The notes under the pieces are model-generated. The model was not told the DNA's origin. It did no database searches and saw nothing but the letters and a program-made list of their open reading frames with translations. Positions 52,127 through 62,084 of a stretch of DNA of 64,000 bases are shown one piece after another (position 1 is the stretch's first letter; the number at the start of each line of letters is the position of its first letter). A program made the position numbers and the translations under genes. The DNA comes from Slackia exigua ATCC 700122 (GTDB taxonomy: Bacteria; Actinomycetota; Coriobacteriia; Coriobacteriales; Eggerthellaceae): assembly GCF_000162875.1 (NCBI RefSeq), contig NZ_GG700631.1, positions 591,277-655,276 on the forward strand, in the 5' to 3' direction.

Positions 52127-53104
52127 ATGGCCAACCTAGCGCTGTTCTATTACACGCTCGTGATTCTTCTCATCGCGGTCATGGCCGCGGCTCTGAGCCT
52201 CTCCACCTACGTGGTGTCGCGAAGACGCGTCTATCTACTTGCGGCGATCGCCTTCCTCTTCTATTTCTTCGACGTTGCCGTGGTGTTCCAGGACGATTTC
52301 CTCCTACGCCATTCCCTCGACCAGCTCAGCGAACGCGGAGCCTATATCTATCTGGTCGGGCAGCCGTACGGCATGATTCTGACCGGTGCGGGCGTGTTCG
52401 TCCCCCTGTGGCTTATGGTCTGCGATTTCTTCGAAGTGAAGAACCGCGCGATGCTCATCGCGCCCGGCGTGGCATTCGCGCTCGGAAGCGTGATCGTCGA
52501 ACTCGCCATCCCCCATGGAAACGTGCATGAGTTCGTATTCGTCTCGATGCGCGGAGTCTTCCTGTTCTGGACGCTCGGCTTCGCTGTATACCAGACGGCC
52601 CGCTCGACGGGAGCCATGCGCGGCCAAGCCAAGAAGAAGGGAAAGCTGTTCTGGGGCATGTTCATCCTGGGCGCCGCCGTCGTCTTCGAAAACGTCATGC
52701 TCATGTTCGTCGTGGAAGCGCCGGAGTTCGTCAAGGGCACGATCTTCATCTTCCCCGAGCGCAATCCGATGGAGAACATGCTCATGCTCTGGTGCGCCCT
52801 CTACTCGGTGAACGCCGATCTGCGCGTGCTCAACCTGCATTTCCGCAGGCCTCCGGTCACCGAAAGCGATCGTTTGACCGCCTTCATCAACGACGGCATG
52901 GAGGCATACGCCGACCATTACAGGCTTTCCAACAAAGAGCAGGAAGTGCTCACGCAGGTGCTGCTCGGCAAGGACAACCAGAACATCGCCTCGACCATGA
53001 GCATCGCGCTCAGCACCGTGAAGGTGCACGTGCACAACATCCTGAAGAAGACCGGCATGGCGAACCGCCAGGAACTCATCAGCGACTTCCATAAAAGAGC
53101 CTAG
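52127..53104 (+). CDS. Membrane-bound LuxR-family regulator
   Basis: A 325-residue protein after GAAGGAT. Residues 1-225 form about seven hydrophobic helices; the C-terminal 65 residues are a LuxR helix-turn-helix (LSNKEQEVLTQVLLGKDNQN, ALSTVKVHVHNILKKTG). It is divergent from the ornithine carbamoyltransferase operon and probably controls it. It differs in fold from the 12-helix LuxR type at 43615. Confidence 0.9.
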   Translation: MANLALFYYTLVILLIAVMAAALSLSTYVVSRRRVYLLAAIAFLFYFFDVAVVFQDDFLLRHSLDQLSERGAYIYLVGQPYGMILTGAGVFVPLWLMVCDFFEVKNRAMLIAPGVAFALGSVIVELAIPHGNVHEFVFVSMRGVFLFWTLGFAVYQTARSTGAMRGQAKKKGKLFWGMFILGAAVVFENVMLMFVVEAPEFVKGTIFIFPERNPMENMLMLWCALYSVNADLRVLNLHFRRPPVTESDRLTAFINDGMEAYADHYRLSNKEQEVLTQVLLGKDNQNIASTMSIALSTVKVHVHNILKKTGMANRQELISDFHKRA

Positions 53105-53305
53105 ATCGACGCGGCTGCAACGGCGCGCATGCGGCCAACAAGGGCAGCGCCGCAGGATTCACAGACTCGACGTGAAGAGCGCAACCATGCCAAGCCATTC
53201 CTGCATGAAGAGTGCGACTGCACCGGGCCATTCAGCCGTCACGGCTTCACAGACCGTAATCACGATGTCGACGTTGCGGATTCAGCCACCCTTATTAAAG
53301 CCGCA

Positions 53306-53334
53306 GGGCCTGAAACGGCATCCGCTTCAGGCCC
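53306..53334. terminator. Hairpin between convergent genes
   Basis: Stem GGGCCTGAA with complement (53306-53314, 53326-53334) and an 11-nt loop; the minus-strand side is followed after a few bases by CTTTAAT. It could end both the LuxR gene and the surface protein gene. Confidence 0.5.
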
Positions 53335-53402
53335 CAGCCTTCACTCTAGTCTGTCACGTCGGACATGCCGAGCCGATTGCTCCCCGTCCGATGCCGCCAC
53401 CG

Positions 53403-56400
53403 TCAGATGCTTCTATCTGAGCGACGTTCCTGCCTGCGCCATGCGATGATGGCCGCAGAAGCGGCGCCGGAAGCGATCGCGACACCCGCGAGAGCCGTCA
53501 GGGGCAGGGAATCGCCGGTCTTCGGAATCTTAGACCCTGACGAACTTGATGAAGTCTTCTGCTGAGCGACCTTCTTGCCACCCTGCTCGGTAGAAGAAGC
53601 ACCCTGAGGCTTCTTGCTCGGATTCTTGTCATCCGGCTGAACGGGATTCGGCTCATCGACGACCGTCGGCGTATAGGTGGCGGTCACGGGCGTCCCGTTC
53701 GCATCGAGCGCCTGGACCGTTGCAGGAACAGGCGTGCCGACGAAGTCGGCATGCGGCGTGAACGTCACCGTGCCTGTGGCCGGATCGATCGTATAGGTGC
53801 CGACCTCGTTGCCCTTCGCATCAAGCGCAGGAACGGCGGTCTCATCGCTCGGCACGCCGTTCACCACAAGTTTCGCCGGATTGCCGGCGGAAATGGTGAC
53901 GGGGACATCCGGATCGCCGGGCGTGAAGACGGGGGTTCCCATCTGAGGCTGCCCTTTTTTACCGGTCGAGGTCACATCGGTGCCCTTGGGTGTGACAGGA
54001 GTGACCGTCGGTGTGTACATAGCGGTCGCAGGCGTTCCGTTCTTGTCCTTCATCTGGACTTTGACGCCGGTAGCCGTCCCCGTGAAGCTGGGATTCGGCG
54101 TGAACGTTATGGATCCGTCGGAGTTCAGGACGTACGAACCCTCCCCATCGACCGTAACCTTATCGGTCTCGTTCCCATCGCCGTCGACGAGCGTCAACGT
54201 GGAAGGATCGAGCGGCACCGATTTATCGACGCCGCCGACATTCACCGTACCGGGAGCGAACGTGGGCGTACCGGTCTGAGGCAGGCCCTGCTTGCCTGTA
54301 GAGGTGGCAGGCGTGCCCGCGGGCGTAACGGGAATGACCGTCGGGGTATACGTCGCCGTTACCTTGTTGCCGACAATATCCGTGCGCTGAACCGTGATGC
54401 CGGCAGCCTTCCCCGTGAAGCTGGGCTCCGGAGAGAACGTGACAGTGCCCGTATTCGTATCGATACGGTAGGCGCCTTCGCCGGCCGCAACGAGAGACTC
54501 GACGAGACTGCCGTCTTTGTCGACGATCATGGGAGGAACGTTCTCGTCAATGCCGACTTCATCGTTTCCGCCTTTGAACGTGGGCGTGCCCGTCTGAGGC
54601 TGACCCTGGATATCGCTGCTCACGACATCATTGCCTGAAGGAGCGACTGGAATGACCGTCGGCAGGTACTTCGCCGTGGCGGGCGTGCCGTTCTTATCCT
54701 TCATCTGAACCGTGACGCCAGTGGCCTTTCCCGTGAAAGCGACTTCGGGTGTGAACGACACGGTAACGTTGCCATCCTGCGTGGTTTCGATCTTATACGT
54801 ACCTTCATGAGGAATCGTCAGCGAGCTCACCGGGTTGCCGCTGCCATCGATGAGGGTCGCCGTGGCCGGATCGAGATCGACCGTACCGGTGGTGCCGTCG
54901 GAATTCTTGCCCACACCGGCCGTGAACGCGACGGTGCCTTGCTGCTTCATGCCCTGCTCTCCCGTCGAAGAGGCTCCCTGAGCCGTAGGCACGACCGGAT
55001 TGACGAACGGCGTATACGTGGTTTGCGCAGCATTTCCGAGCGAGTCTTTCATCTGTACCTTGACACCCGAAGCCTTGCCGGTGAACCCAGGCTCGGGAGT
55101 GAAAACGACGGTGCCGTCAGAATGGAGTCCGTACGCGCCCTCGTCTTTCACCGCGAGGGTCTTGACCTCGTTGCCGTCAGGATCGACGAGCGTAAGCGTC
55201 GAGGAATCCATCGACGCGACGGATTCGTCTTCGGATGAGAAGGAAGGTTTGCCGGACTGGGGCTTTCCCTGAATGTCTTCGGAAGTCGCCGGGAGAGCCA
55301 CAGGCGCAAGCGGCACGACCGTAGGAACGAACATGCCGTCCATCGTGGAAGCGTAGCTCACGTTCTCAAGCGCATCATTCGTGCTCTTCCAACCTGTGGT
55401 CTGGCCATTAGCGTCAACGCGACGGATCGCGATGCCTTGTGCCGGGCCTGCGAAGCCGCGTTCGGGCACGAATGTGGCCTTCACGTCTTTGCCGGACGCT
55501 TCGATCTTGTATCTGCCTTCGCCGCTCACGGCATAATAGCCGTCTCCATCAAGTTCAGATGTTTGGACGATCGTGCCGTCGGGCTTCACCATAACGGGAG
55601 CCGACGCTTCGTTGATCGAATTGGCATCGGTGCTATGATCGAGCATGCCGTAGGAAGAGAACGCCACGGTCGCCGTCTGAGGCTTGCCCTGCTTGGCGGA
55701 TGTCTTTTCGAGCGAGCCGCGCGGCGGAACGGTCACCTGGACGAGAAAATCCTCGACCTCGCCGGAGAATGCCTGGCCTGTAGGCGACTCCACGTCTTTA
55801 GCGTCACGAGAGATGCGTACGCGCGTACCCAATTCCGTGATGCTCGTGTCGACGTTCTGCTTGATGTCCGTGAACTTCAGCTTGAGATCCCCGTCTGCCG
55901 TGACCTCGGCTGCGTCGGACCCTTCGCCCTCGTCGAACGTGCCGTTGTTGTTGAAGTCCACCCAACCCTTGGCATAGGCCTTGCCCGTTGCTCCAGGATG
56001 CGCCTGGACCGTAAGCTCATAGGTATCGTCCGAAGCGCGGTAAACGGCATACGTGCCGCCGTTCATCAGCTGCCCTTCGCCTTCGTCCGCGTCGCCCGTA
56101 TCGTCATCAGAGGTCCATGCCGTGGAATCCGCGTTCTTTATGCCCATATCAGGACGTACGGAACCCAGATACGGCATGTCTCCCTTGAGATTGATGACAT
56201 GCGTGGCCTCGCCGTACGATGCGGGAGCGTCGCCCTCGTCGTTCAGCACCATGCCGAGCATGGTGCTCTGGGCCCCGCGCGAATTGACGTAGATCCCTAT
56301 ATTGCTGACATCGCGAGCGACGACCACGGGCAGCGAGTAACGCAGCCTGTTGTTGCCGTTGGCGTCGTATTTCTGCCAACCTGCGGGAATGGCTCCGTTC

Positions 56401-57314
56401 TGCGCCGTCATGACAGGGCCGAACACCTGCGTGCCGATGCCGTCGCCGAAGGTCTGGGTGCCGCCGATCGCGCCGTGGGTGTCCGCAATGGAATGCGCGG
56501 AAGCTGCCGGATTGAGATTGCCCCAGTATCGCGCCGGATACTGGGCATTGGATATCCACATGCCCGTGTTGTACGTCAACGGTTTATAGGAAACTTCGGT
56601 CGTATCGTCGGAAACCTGAGTGAGAAGCTCCCACGGCTCGCCGTCGGTCGTGTAGATCTCCTTCTCCTCGGAATTGGCCTCTTCGCCCGAGGCGACAATC
56701 ATGTCGAGCTTGACGGGTTCACCGCGATAGGTGGCGGAAACCTTGAGTTGAACTCCTATGTTGCCGCCGTCCTTATTGGGGCGGATGACCGGGGTTCCCG
56801 GAACCGTAACGCCGTAGGTCTTCAGAAGGGAATAGGAATCCTGCTTGGAAAAGACGACGTCGGCAGGCTGGCCGTCCCGGTATCGATTGATTGCGTTCTC
56901 GTCGTAGAGGGCCGCATCGGCTGTGCCTTTCACTCGAGCCTTGAAAGTGTCGGTGGCATCGAAGGGCTTGAGGCCCACGACCTCGACATGCACGACGTAA
57001 TCGGGAGAAAGCTCCTTTTCCCATGTCGTGCCGACCGACAGCGCGCGGTCGTTACGCGGAGCGACCGCAGTGGTGTTCGTCGCGCCCGTGAAATCGAACC
57101 AGGTGATGTCGGACACGGTATCGCGGCCTTGGAATTGCTTGTAGTCCTGCACCCAAGACTCTGCCGTGGACGGGTCGTCGGCATATGCTTTCGTCGATGT
57201 AGATGCGCCTGCTATCGGAGAAAGCGATGCGGCGATCAGGGCCGACAAAGCAGCGATGCCGAGCGTGCGGAACATGCGCGCGTTCAACCAGCGTGCTTTT
57301 TCGTAAGCGCTCAT
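53403..57314 (-). CDS. Large surface protein with GEVED domain, six CshA-type repeats and sortase motif
   Basis: A 1303-residue wall protein. A signal peptide spans about residues 10-45 (RTLGIAALSALIAASLSPIAGAS). An adhesin-like N-terminal region of about 400 residues is followed by a GEVED-type segment (WVDFNNNGTFDEGEG to FSGEVEDFLVQV), then six repeats of 95-140 residues, each opening with TSTGKQGxPQ-like words and holding SITFTPNPSFTG and KNGTPAT-like words, as in CshA fibril repeats. The end is IPKTGDSLPLTALAG, a hydrophobic helix and WRRQERRSDRS: an LPxTG-type sorting signal with Ile in the first place. The start has only a weak AGGGA upstream. It probably forms a fibrillar adhesin; no sortase gene is in the window. 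Confidence 0.9.
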   Translation of the reverse strand: MSAYEKARWLNARMFRTLGIAALSALIAASLSPIAGASTSTKAYADDPSTAESWVQDYKQFQGRDTVSDITWFDFTGATNTTAVAPRNDRALSVGTTWEKELSPDYVVHVEVVGLKPFDATDTFKARVKGTADAALYDENAINRYRDGQPADVVFSKQDSYSLLKTYGVTVPGTPVIRPNKDGGNIGVQLKVSATYRGEPVKLDMIVASGEEANSEEKEIYTTDGEPWELLTQVSDDTTEVSYKPLTYNTGMWISNAQYPARYWGNLNPAASAHSIADTHGAIGGTQTFGDGIGTQVFGPVMTAQNGAIPAGWQKYDANGNNRLRYSLPVVVARDVSNIGIYVNSRGAQSTMLGMVLNDEGDAPASYGEATHVINLKGDMPYLGSVRPDMGIKNADSTAWTSDDDTGDADEGEGQLMNGGTYAVYRASDDTYELTVQAHPGATGKAYAKGWVDFNNNGTFDEGEGSDAAEVTADGDLKLKFTDIKQNVDTSITELGTRVRISRDAKDVESPTGQAFSGEVEDFLVQVTVPPRGSLEKTSAKQGKPQTATVAFSSYGMLDHSTDANSINEASAPVMVKPDGTIVQTSELDGDGYYAVSGEGRYKIEASGKDVKATFVPERGFAGPAQGIAIRRVDANGQTTGWKSTNDALENVSYASTMDGMFVPTVVPLAPVALPATSEDIQGKPQSGKPSFSSEDESVASMDSSTLTLVDPDGNEVKTLAVKDEGAYGLHSDGTVVFTPEPGFTGKASGVKVQMKDSLGNAAQTTYTPFVNPVVPTAQGASSTGEQGMKQQGTVAFTAGVGKNSDGTTGTVDLDPATATLIDGSGNPVSSLTIPHEGTYKIETTQDGNVTVSFTPEVAFTGKATGVTVQMKDKNGTPATAKYLPTVIPVAPSGNDVVSSDIQGQPQTGTPTFKGGNDEVGIDENVPPMIVDKDGSLVESLVAAGEGAYRIDTNTGTVTFSPEPSFTGKAAGITVQRTDIVGNKVTATYTPTVIPVTPAGTPATSTGKQGLPQTGTPTFAPGTVNVGGVDKSVPLDPSTLTLVDGDGNETDKVTVDGEGSYVLNSDGSITFTPNPSFTGTATGVKVQMKDKNGTPATAMYTPTVTPVTPKGTDVTSTGKKGQPQMGTPVFTPGDPDVPVTISAGNPAKLVVNGVPSDETAVPALDAKGNEVGTYTIDPATGTVTFTPHADFVGTPVPATVQALDANGTPVTATYTPTVVDEPNPVQPDDKNPSKKPQGASSTEQGGKKVAQQKTSSSSSGSKIPKTGDSLPLTALAGVAIASGAASAAIIAWRRQERRSDRSI

Positions 57315-57549
57315 GCTGGAGTATCCCTTCTGCTTCGATCGAACGGCTCGGTCGTCCGCACGGAAAAGCGCAGTGCGCGCTTCGTCCACGCAGACGACGT
57401 CATACATGATACGTAAACAGAACGGTGTCGAAAAGAGGGAAAATACGTGACGATGCCTGCATTTCGCGCCTATGTCGATTCGCCTATTCAGAACGTACGA
57501 CATATATGTCATGCATGCAATGCCATTTGAAACGAGAAGGATCCGGCGT

Positions 57550-58287
57550 TCACGCCTTCCTTGTGGCGACGGTGATTTTCGTATAGTCCGTCGAATGGTT
57601 CGCGTACGTGTCGAAATCCGACGTGTTCGTGCTCACGATCCCGCCGAAACGCGTTTCGGCCCCCAGGCCGAACGCGAGTACGTCGGCACCCGCCGCATAC
57701 GATGCGAGGAACCGATCCTCATGCCCGGGCCTCGCGAACCGCATCGGCAGGCATTCGACGAATCCGGCGGCGCCGAGGACCTCGCGCGCCTGCGCCTCCT
57801 GGGCTGCCGTCTCGTCGGGAGACGGAAGATCGCCCTTGTCGGCCTTCAGAAACGAGACGTGCACGGCGTCCGACCCGGCCGCTGCAAGACAGCTTCTGCG
57901 GAAATCCTGTATCGACACGCCTCCTACCCCGCAGGCGAGCACGAGTCCGAGCGTGTCGTTCGCATACGCATGAAGGAAGCTGTCGCACGCTATGACGAAG
58001 AAATCGAAGGCATCGACGTTGTTGCATCGCGAGAAAATGGGCTGGAACAGGGCCATCATCTCCATGTCGAAGCGCTGGACCCCTGCCCGCTTGAAGAAGG
58101 GAAAGGTCGCGCCCGAGATATTGGACACAGCGGCGCTCATGGTCACGGACGCATCGGATGCCACGTCGAAGACGCGATGGATGGCCGCGGAAATATCCGC
58201 GAGCGCTTGGCCCGCCATGCTCGCCGTCCCGCCGCCGTAGCGTACGGCCTGAACCCGGCAGTCGTCGAACTGCCCGGCGTTCGCAGG
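57550..58287 (-). pseudogene. Radical-SAM coproporphyrinogen-oxidase-like gene lacking its 5' part
   Basis: In frame from the codon after the luxR stop, the reading starts NAGQFDDCRVQAVRYGGGTAS, where YGGGTxS is the second conserved motif of HemN/HemW/HutW radical-SAM enzymes. It continues to VLAFGLGAETRFGG, like the GxGxxGR region of HutW/ChuW-type haem-degrading homologs. The N-terminal third with the CxxxCxxC that binds the catalytic [4Fe-4S] cluster is missing. An ATG at 58218 could start a 222-residue product, but it would be catalytically dead. It lies in the same frame as the truncated luxR upstream, which suggests a deletion joined them. Confidence 0.75.
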
Positions 58288-59421
58288 CTAGAGTTCCCGC
58301 GCGATATACGCCTGGCTGAAACCGCGGCAGAGATAGCCGAGAACCTCGGCCTCCCTGCCCGTAAGCCCGAACCGATCGACGACAAGGCGGGTCCGCTCCC
58401 CAAGATAGCGCGCCGCCGCATCCTTCTCGATTTCGCGCGGGGTCCGCGTATCGCCCTCGAACGCCATGGCCACATTCGTGACGATAGGATAGATCGCCGT
58501 GACCGAGGCGGGAAGAAGCACGCTCTGCATGGAGTGGAGCGTGAATTCCCGCGGGCTGCGCCTCAGCAGCAGCACGATGACGCCCACCGCGAGCAGAGGG
58601 CCCGAAACCGCGCCCCAAAGCGTACCCGCTTCGGAGCCCGATCCTTCCCCGGCAGGCGCGGGATTCCAGATCAGCCCGAGGATGAATGCGACGATCATCG
58701 CGCCTGCCAGAGGCTTCCACAGGATCTTGGCCAACGTGACGAAGGATGCGCGCGCCAGGATGCCCCGAGGAGGATCGGACGCATGCGTCGAAGCGGGAGC
58801 ATCGGAGACGGCTTCGCCATCGCGAAAGCGCGAGGATGCGCCCCGCCGAAGCTCCGCGGCCATGCAGAGGCCGGCCGCGGCGTCGGCCACGACAAGAACC
58901 GAGATGCCGTCCGCACCCGAAAGCGCGAGAGGGCTCGCAAGGAACGCACCCTGGGCGATCGATGCCATGAGGTAGGACACCGATGCGTTCAAAAGGATCG
59001 TCTGCGGGACGAACGTCGAGTAGATGGCACCCCATAAGGCGAGATGGAGCGCGATGCCGATACCGCAGAAAAGGCCTCCGACAATGATCGCGGGCACGAA
59101 TCCAGGATTCGGCAGGGCGAACGAGCAGCCGACGATCGGCAGCATGACTGCAGCCACGATCAGCCCCATACGTCCGTGGATGGTAGCCACGGGCATCGAT
59201 CCGCGATGCGACCCGAAGCTCCACGCGACGACGACCGCGGCGGCCATCGCCAATCCGGCGACGACGCCGGCGATCAGGCATAGGAACGCCGCATCGCCGA
59301 TGACCTGCGAGAGAGGCCCTGAATGACCCACGAAGGCACACAGGAAGAAGAGGGATACCGACGAGCCGATAAGGAGAGGTTCGAGAGCGATGAGCTCGCC
59401 CCGTTCGTTGCGTATGCTCAC
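58288..59421 (-). pseudogene. Membrane LuxR-family regulator cut inside its DNA-binding domain
   Basis: A 377-residue frame with about twelve hydrophobic helices and the start of a LuxR helix-turn-helix: LTGREAEVLGYLCRGFSQAY then IAREL and a TAG stop at 58288-58290. Intact family members continue with the recognition helix (as in the gene at 43615, which has another 33 residues). Loss of the recognition helix should abolish DNA binding. Everything downstream in the same frame belongs to a radical-SAM gene. The start at 59421 is acceptable but has no strong ribosome site. It might still be translated as a membrane sensor without output. Confidence 0.75.
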
Positions 59422-59707
59422 GGCGCCTCCCCACGTGGAATCATGATGCGCCCATGGTAGCAGACGACGGGCGAACGCACGCCATGCGCCTCTCTGCCTC
59501 GGCGATGCGCCTCCCCTTCATCATGCGAACCGTTCCGCATAGATCGATTCCGCGCCTTCGCATCCGTTCAGCGCGCAATGAACTCCGAAATGCACCCCGA
59601 AAATATGCAGCGAACAGCCATTCCTTGAACATTTCATCGTCATCGAGGCGTACAATGCACGCATCGGTCTACACCGCAGGGATATTCATAGGAGAAGAGA
59701 GGACGCA

Positions 59708-61426
59708 ATGAGGAAGACCATACCGTCACTGCGCCAGAAGGGGATTCTGGCCCTCGCATGCGCTGCCATGCTGGGCGCCGCCCTCTTCATCGCGCTTCCG
59801 GCACACGCATGGGCGGATGCCGGCACCTGGACGATTTCCAAATCGAAGACGGCAACGTGGGTCGACGAGGGCAAGACCGCCCGCGTCACGCTCCAGCTAC
59901 CGAGCTCCGAGGCCAAGCTTTCATCCGACATCGTGTTCGTCGTGGACAATTCAAGCTGCGGAGACGACGCCATCAACGACGCCAAGGCGACGCTTGACAA
60001 ACTCGTCGCCGAAGTGGCAGGCGCCGACCAGGTGAAGGTGGGCGTCGTGTCGTTCAGGGGCGACGGCCATGTGGAAAAGGATCTCTCGGAGCTGAACGCC
60101 GGCAACGTCGATGCGTTCAAGGGGGCCATCGCGGGAGGCTACACGGGCGATCTGAAGTCCGGCACGAACATGCAGGACGGCCTCGCCAAAGCCAAAGCCA
60201 TGCTTGATGCGGATACGGATACGCCCGCGAACCGCAAGCATGTCATCTTGGTGAGCGATGGCCTGACGCGCCTGTTCACGGCTGAAGACGGCATGGTCAA
60301 GGACATCTACTACCAGTATTCGTACACCGATCCGACGTCTCAGCAGGCCGCAAGCGAGATCGATCCGAAAAACTTCGTGTACTTCGGCATGATCGACGAA
60401 TGGCGCCAGGCGCGCACGCCTGGCTCGGCCACCTATGCCATGCCCTACGGCGACTGGGACACCTACTATGCCCACCTCGTCGAATGGGTTGCGAACGACG
60501 GCGATACGTATGCGCGCGACTTCAAGACCTACGGCAACGATGCCACGAGCATAGTGAAAGATCCCGCGACGGGCGCCATCACCGATCCAAGCTTCGCCTT
60601 CATCGAGCACGGTACCCAGGCCGACCATGCCATGGCGCCTGACCGTGCGGTTTATGAAGCCTACACCGTATGGCAGGCTCTGAAGGGCGAAGGCTACGCC
60701 TGCTACGCCGTGCGCACAGGCGACGATTCCGACTTCTCCGTCAAGTTCATGAACCAGCTCAACGGAGGCATGCCGCTCGACTTCACGCAGATCGCCAACA
60801 ACATCCTGTACGCTTGCGGCGCCGGGTCGAAGATCACCGACTCCATGGGCAAGGGCGAAAGCTACGATTTCGACTTCGTTCCCGGAACGGCGACGGTCAG
60901 CGTCGGCGACGAGCAGCTCGAAGCCACGAAAGAGAGCGAGAACGCCTGGAGCTTCCATAGCACGGGATCCCCGAATGCACGTTTCACCCTGACGTACGAT
61001 GCGGATGCGGATGCCTACGAGTTCACCGCGCGCGAGCCGATCTCCAACTTCGCGCCCGTGAAGCTGACATACGACGTCGCGTTGGCGAAGGCTCCAACCG
61101 AGCCGGGCGACTACGAGCTTGCCACCAACACCAAGGCGACGCTTTTGCCCGTCAATTCCGCGGGCGTTCAGGGTGCAGCGGAAGACTTCGATATTCCGAA
61201 GCTGGCGTATACCGTCAAGGCTCCGAGCGATCCGAAGACGCCCGAAAAGAAGCCTGAGGCGAAATCCCCCGCCCCCACGACTCAAACCGCAACCAAGACC
61301 ACGTCTAGCGGAACGATGCCTCGGACGGGCGATCCGATGAGCTCCCTGCCGTTCGTCGCGACGGCGCTCATCGCCGCAGCGGCCATCGGCACGGCTGCAG
61401 GTACAAGGGTGCTGAAGAAGCATTAG
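59708..61426 (+). CDS. VWA-domain surface protein with sortase motif
   Basis: A 572-residue protein; the ATG follows AGAGGA. Signal peptide residues 1-36 (ILALACAAMLGAALFIALPAHAWA). A von Willebrand factor A domain spans about residues 75-375: DIVFVVDNSSCGDD (metal site DxSxS with the last Ser replaced by Cys), SGTNMQDGL and VILVSDG. A further beta-domain (residues 385-510) precedes a Pro/Lys-rich wall spacer (PKTPEKKPEAKSPAPTT). The C-terminus MPRTGDPMSSLPFVAT, helix and RVLKKH is a sorting signal with Met in the first place. It may be a pilus-like or adhesive protein. Confidence 0.9.
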   Translation: MRKTIPSLRQKGILALACAAMLGAALFIALPAHAWADAGTWTISKSKTATWVDEGKTARVTLQLPSSEAKLSSDIVFVVDNSSCGDDAINDAKATLDKLVAEVAGADQVKVGVVSFRGDGHVEKDLSELNAGNVDAFKGAIAGGYTGDLKSGTNMQDGLAKAKAMLDADTDTPANRKHVILVSDGLTRLFTAEDGMVKDIYYQYSYTDPTSQQAASEIDPKNFVYFGMIDEWRQARTPGSATYAMPYGDWDTYYAHLVEWVANDGDTYARDFKTYGNDATSIVKDPATGAITDPSFAFIEHGTQADHAMAPDRAVYEAYTVWQALKGEGYACYAVRTGDDSDFSVKFMNQLNGGMPLDFTQIANNILYACGAGSKITDSMGKGESYDFDFVPGTATVSVGDEQLEATKESENAWSFHSTGSPNARFTLTYDADADAYEFTAREPISNFAPVKLTYDVALAKAPTEPGDYELATNTKATLLPVNSAGVQGAAEDFDIPKLAYTVKAPSDPKTPEKKPEAKSPAPTTQTATKTTSSGTMPRTGDPMSSLPFVATALIAAAAIGTAAGTRVLKKH

Positions 61427-61459
61427 ATTCGCGCTCGTTGACGCACAGAGGAAACACCA

Positions 61460-61498
61460 TCGACGGCCGCTTCGCACCGAGGCGGCCGTCGATTTTTC
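61460..61498 (+). terminator. Intrinsic terminator after the VWA protein gene
   Basis: Stem TCGACGGCCGC (61460-61470) with complement at 61482-61492, 11-nt loop, followed by five Ts, 33 bp after the stop codon. Confidence 0.93.
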
Positions 61499-61532
61499 TG
61501 CAATCTTCGAAGATGCCCTTACGTAAATGCCC

Positions 61533-62084
61533 TTAGAGGCGATGAGCGGGAGAAGCCCCCGATTGCCCCTGGTAGTGGCTGCCGAGGCCCGCGCTGCCGT
61601 ACGGACGCTCGACCGGCGAGGTCATGCGTTCGAACGACATCTGGCCGATACGCATGCCCGGATGCAGGACGATGGGGAGCGTGGCCACGTTGGAAAGCTC
61701 GAGCGTGATCTCCCCCTCCCAACCGGGATCGACGTAACCGGCCGTCGAGTGGATCATGAGGCCGAGACGCCCGAGCGATGATTTCCCTTCAAGCTTGCCC
61801 AGGATATCATCGGGCACGGCGATGCGCTCGAGCGTGGTGCCGAGCGCGAACTGCCCCGGCTGCAGGATGAACGTGCCGCCAGGGGCGACGTCGATGGATT
61901 CGGTGAGGCCCGGCTGGTCAGTCAGGGGATCGATGAACGCATGCGACGAATTGCGGAAGATGCGGAAATTCGACCCGAGGCGCACGTCGACGGATGCAGG
62001 CTGGATATTGTCCTCGACCAGCGGTTCGATGACGATGCGGCCCTTGCTCATCTGGTCTTTGATATCGCGGTCCGAAAGAACCAT
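61533..62084 (-). CDS. dcd: dCTP deaminase
   Basis: A 183-residue enzyme. MVLSDRDIKDQM, EPLVEDNIQPASVDVRLGSNFRIF, GKSSLGRLGL, the core TAGYVDPGWEGEITLELSN and the C-terminal MRIGQMSFERM match dCTP deaminases, which make dUTP from dCTP (some also hydrolyse it to dUMP). The C-terminal YQGQSGASPAHRL is the nucleotide-covering tail. The start has GAAGGG upstream. Confidence 0.95.
   Translation of the reverse strand: MVLSDRDIKDQMSKGRIVIEPLVEDNIQPASVDVRLGSNFRIFRNSSHAFIDPLTDQPGLTESIDVAPGGTFILQPGQFALGTTLERIAVPDDILGKLEGKSSLGRLGLMIHSTAGYVDPGWEGEITLELSNVATLPIVLHPGMRIGQMSFERMTSPVERPYGSAGLGSHYQGQSGASPAHRL

Noticed and set aside
51791-53104. Arginine deiminase (arcA) expected beside arcBC
   Set aside because: No frame in this region or elsewhere in the window has arginine deiminase motifs.
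57315-57512. Upstream N-terminal extension of the surface protein
   Set aside because: The 66 extra codons are Cys/His/Arg-rich and would put the signal peptide inside the protein; the start at 57314 leaves it at the N-terminus.
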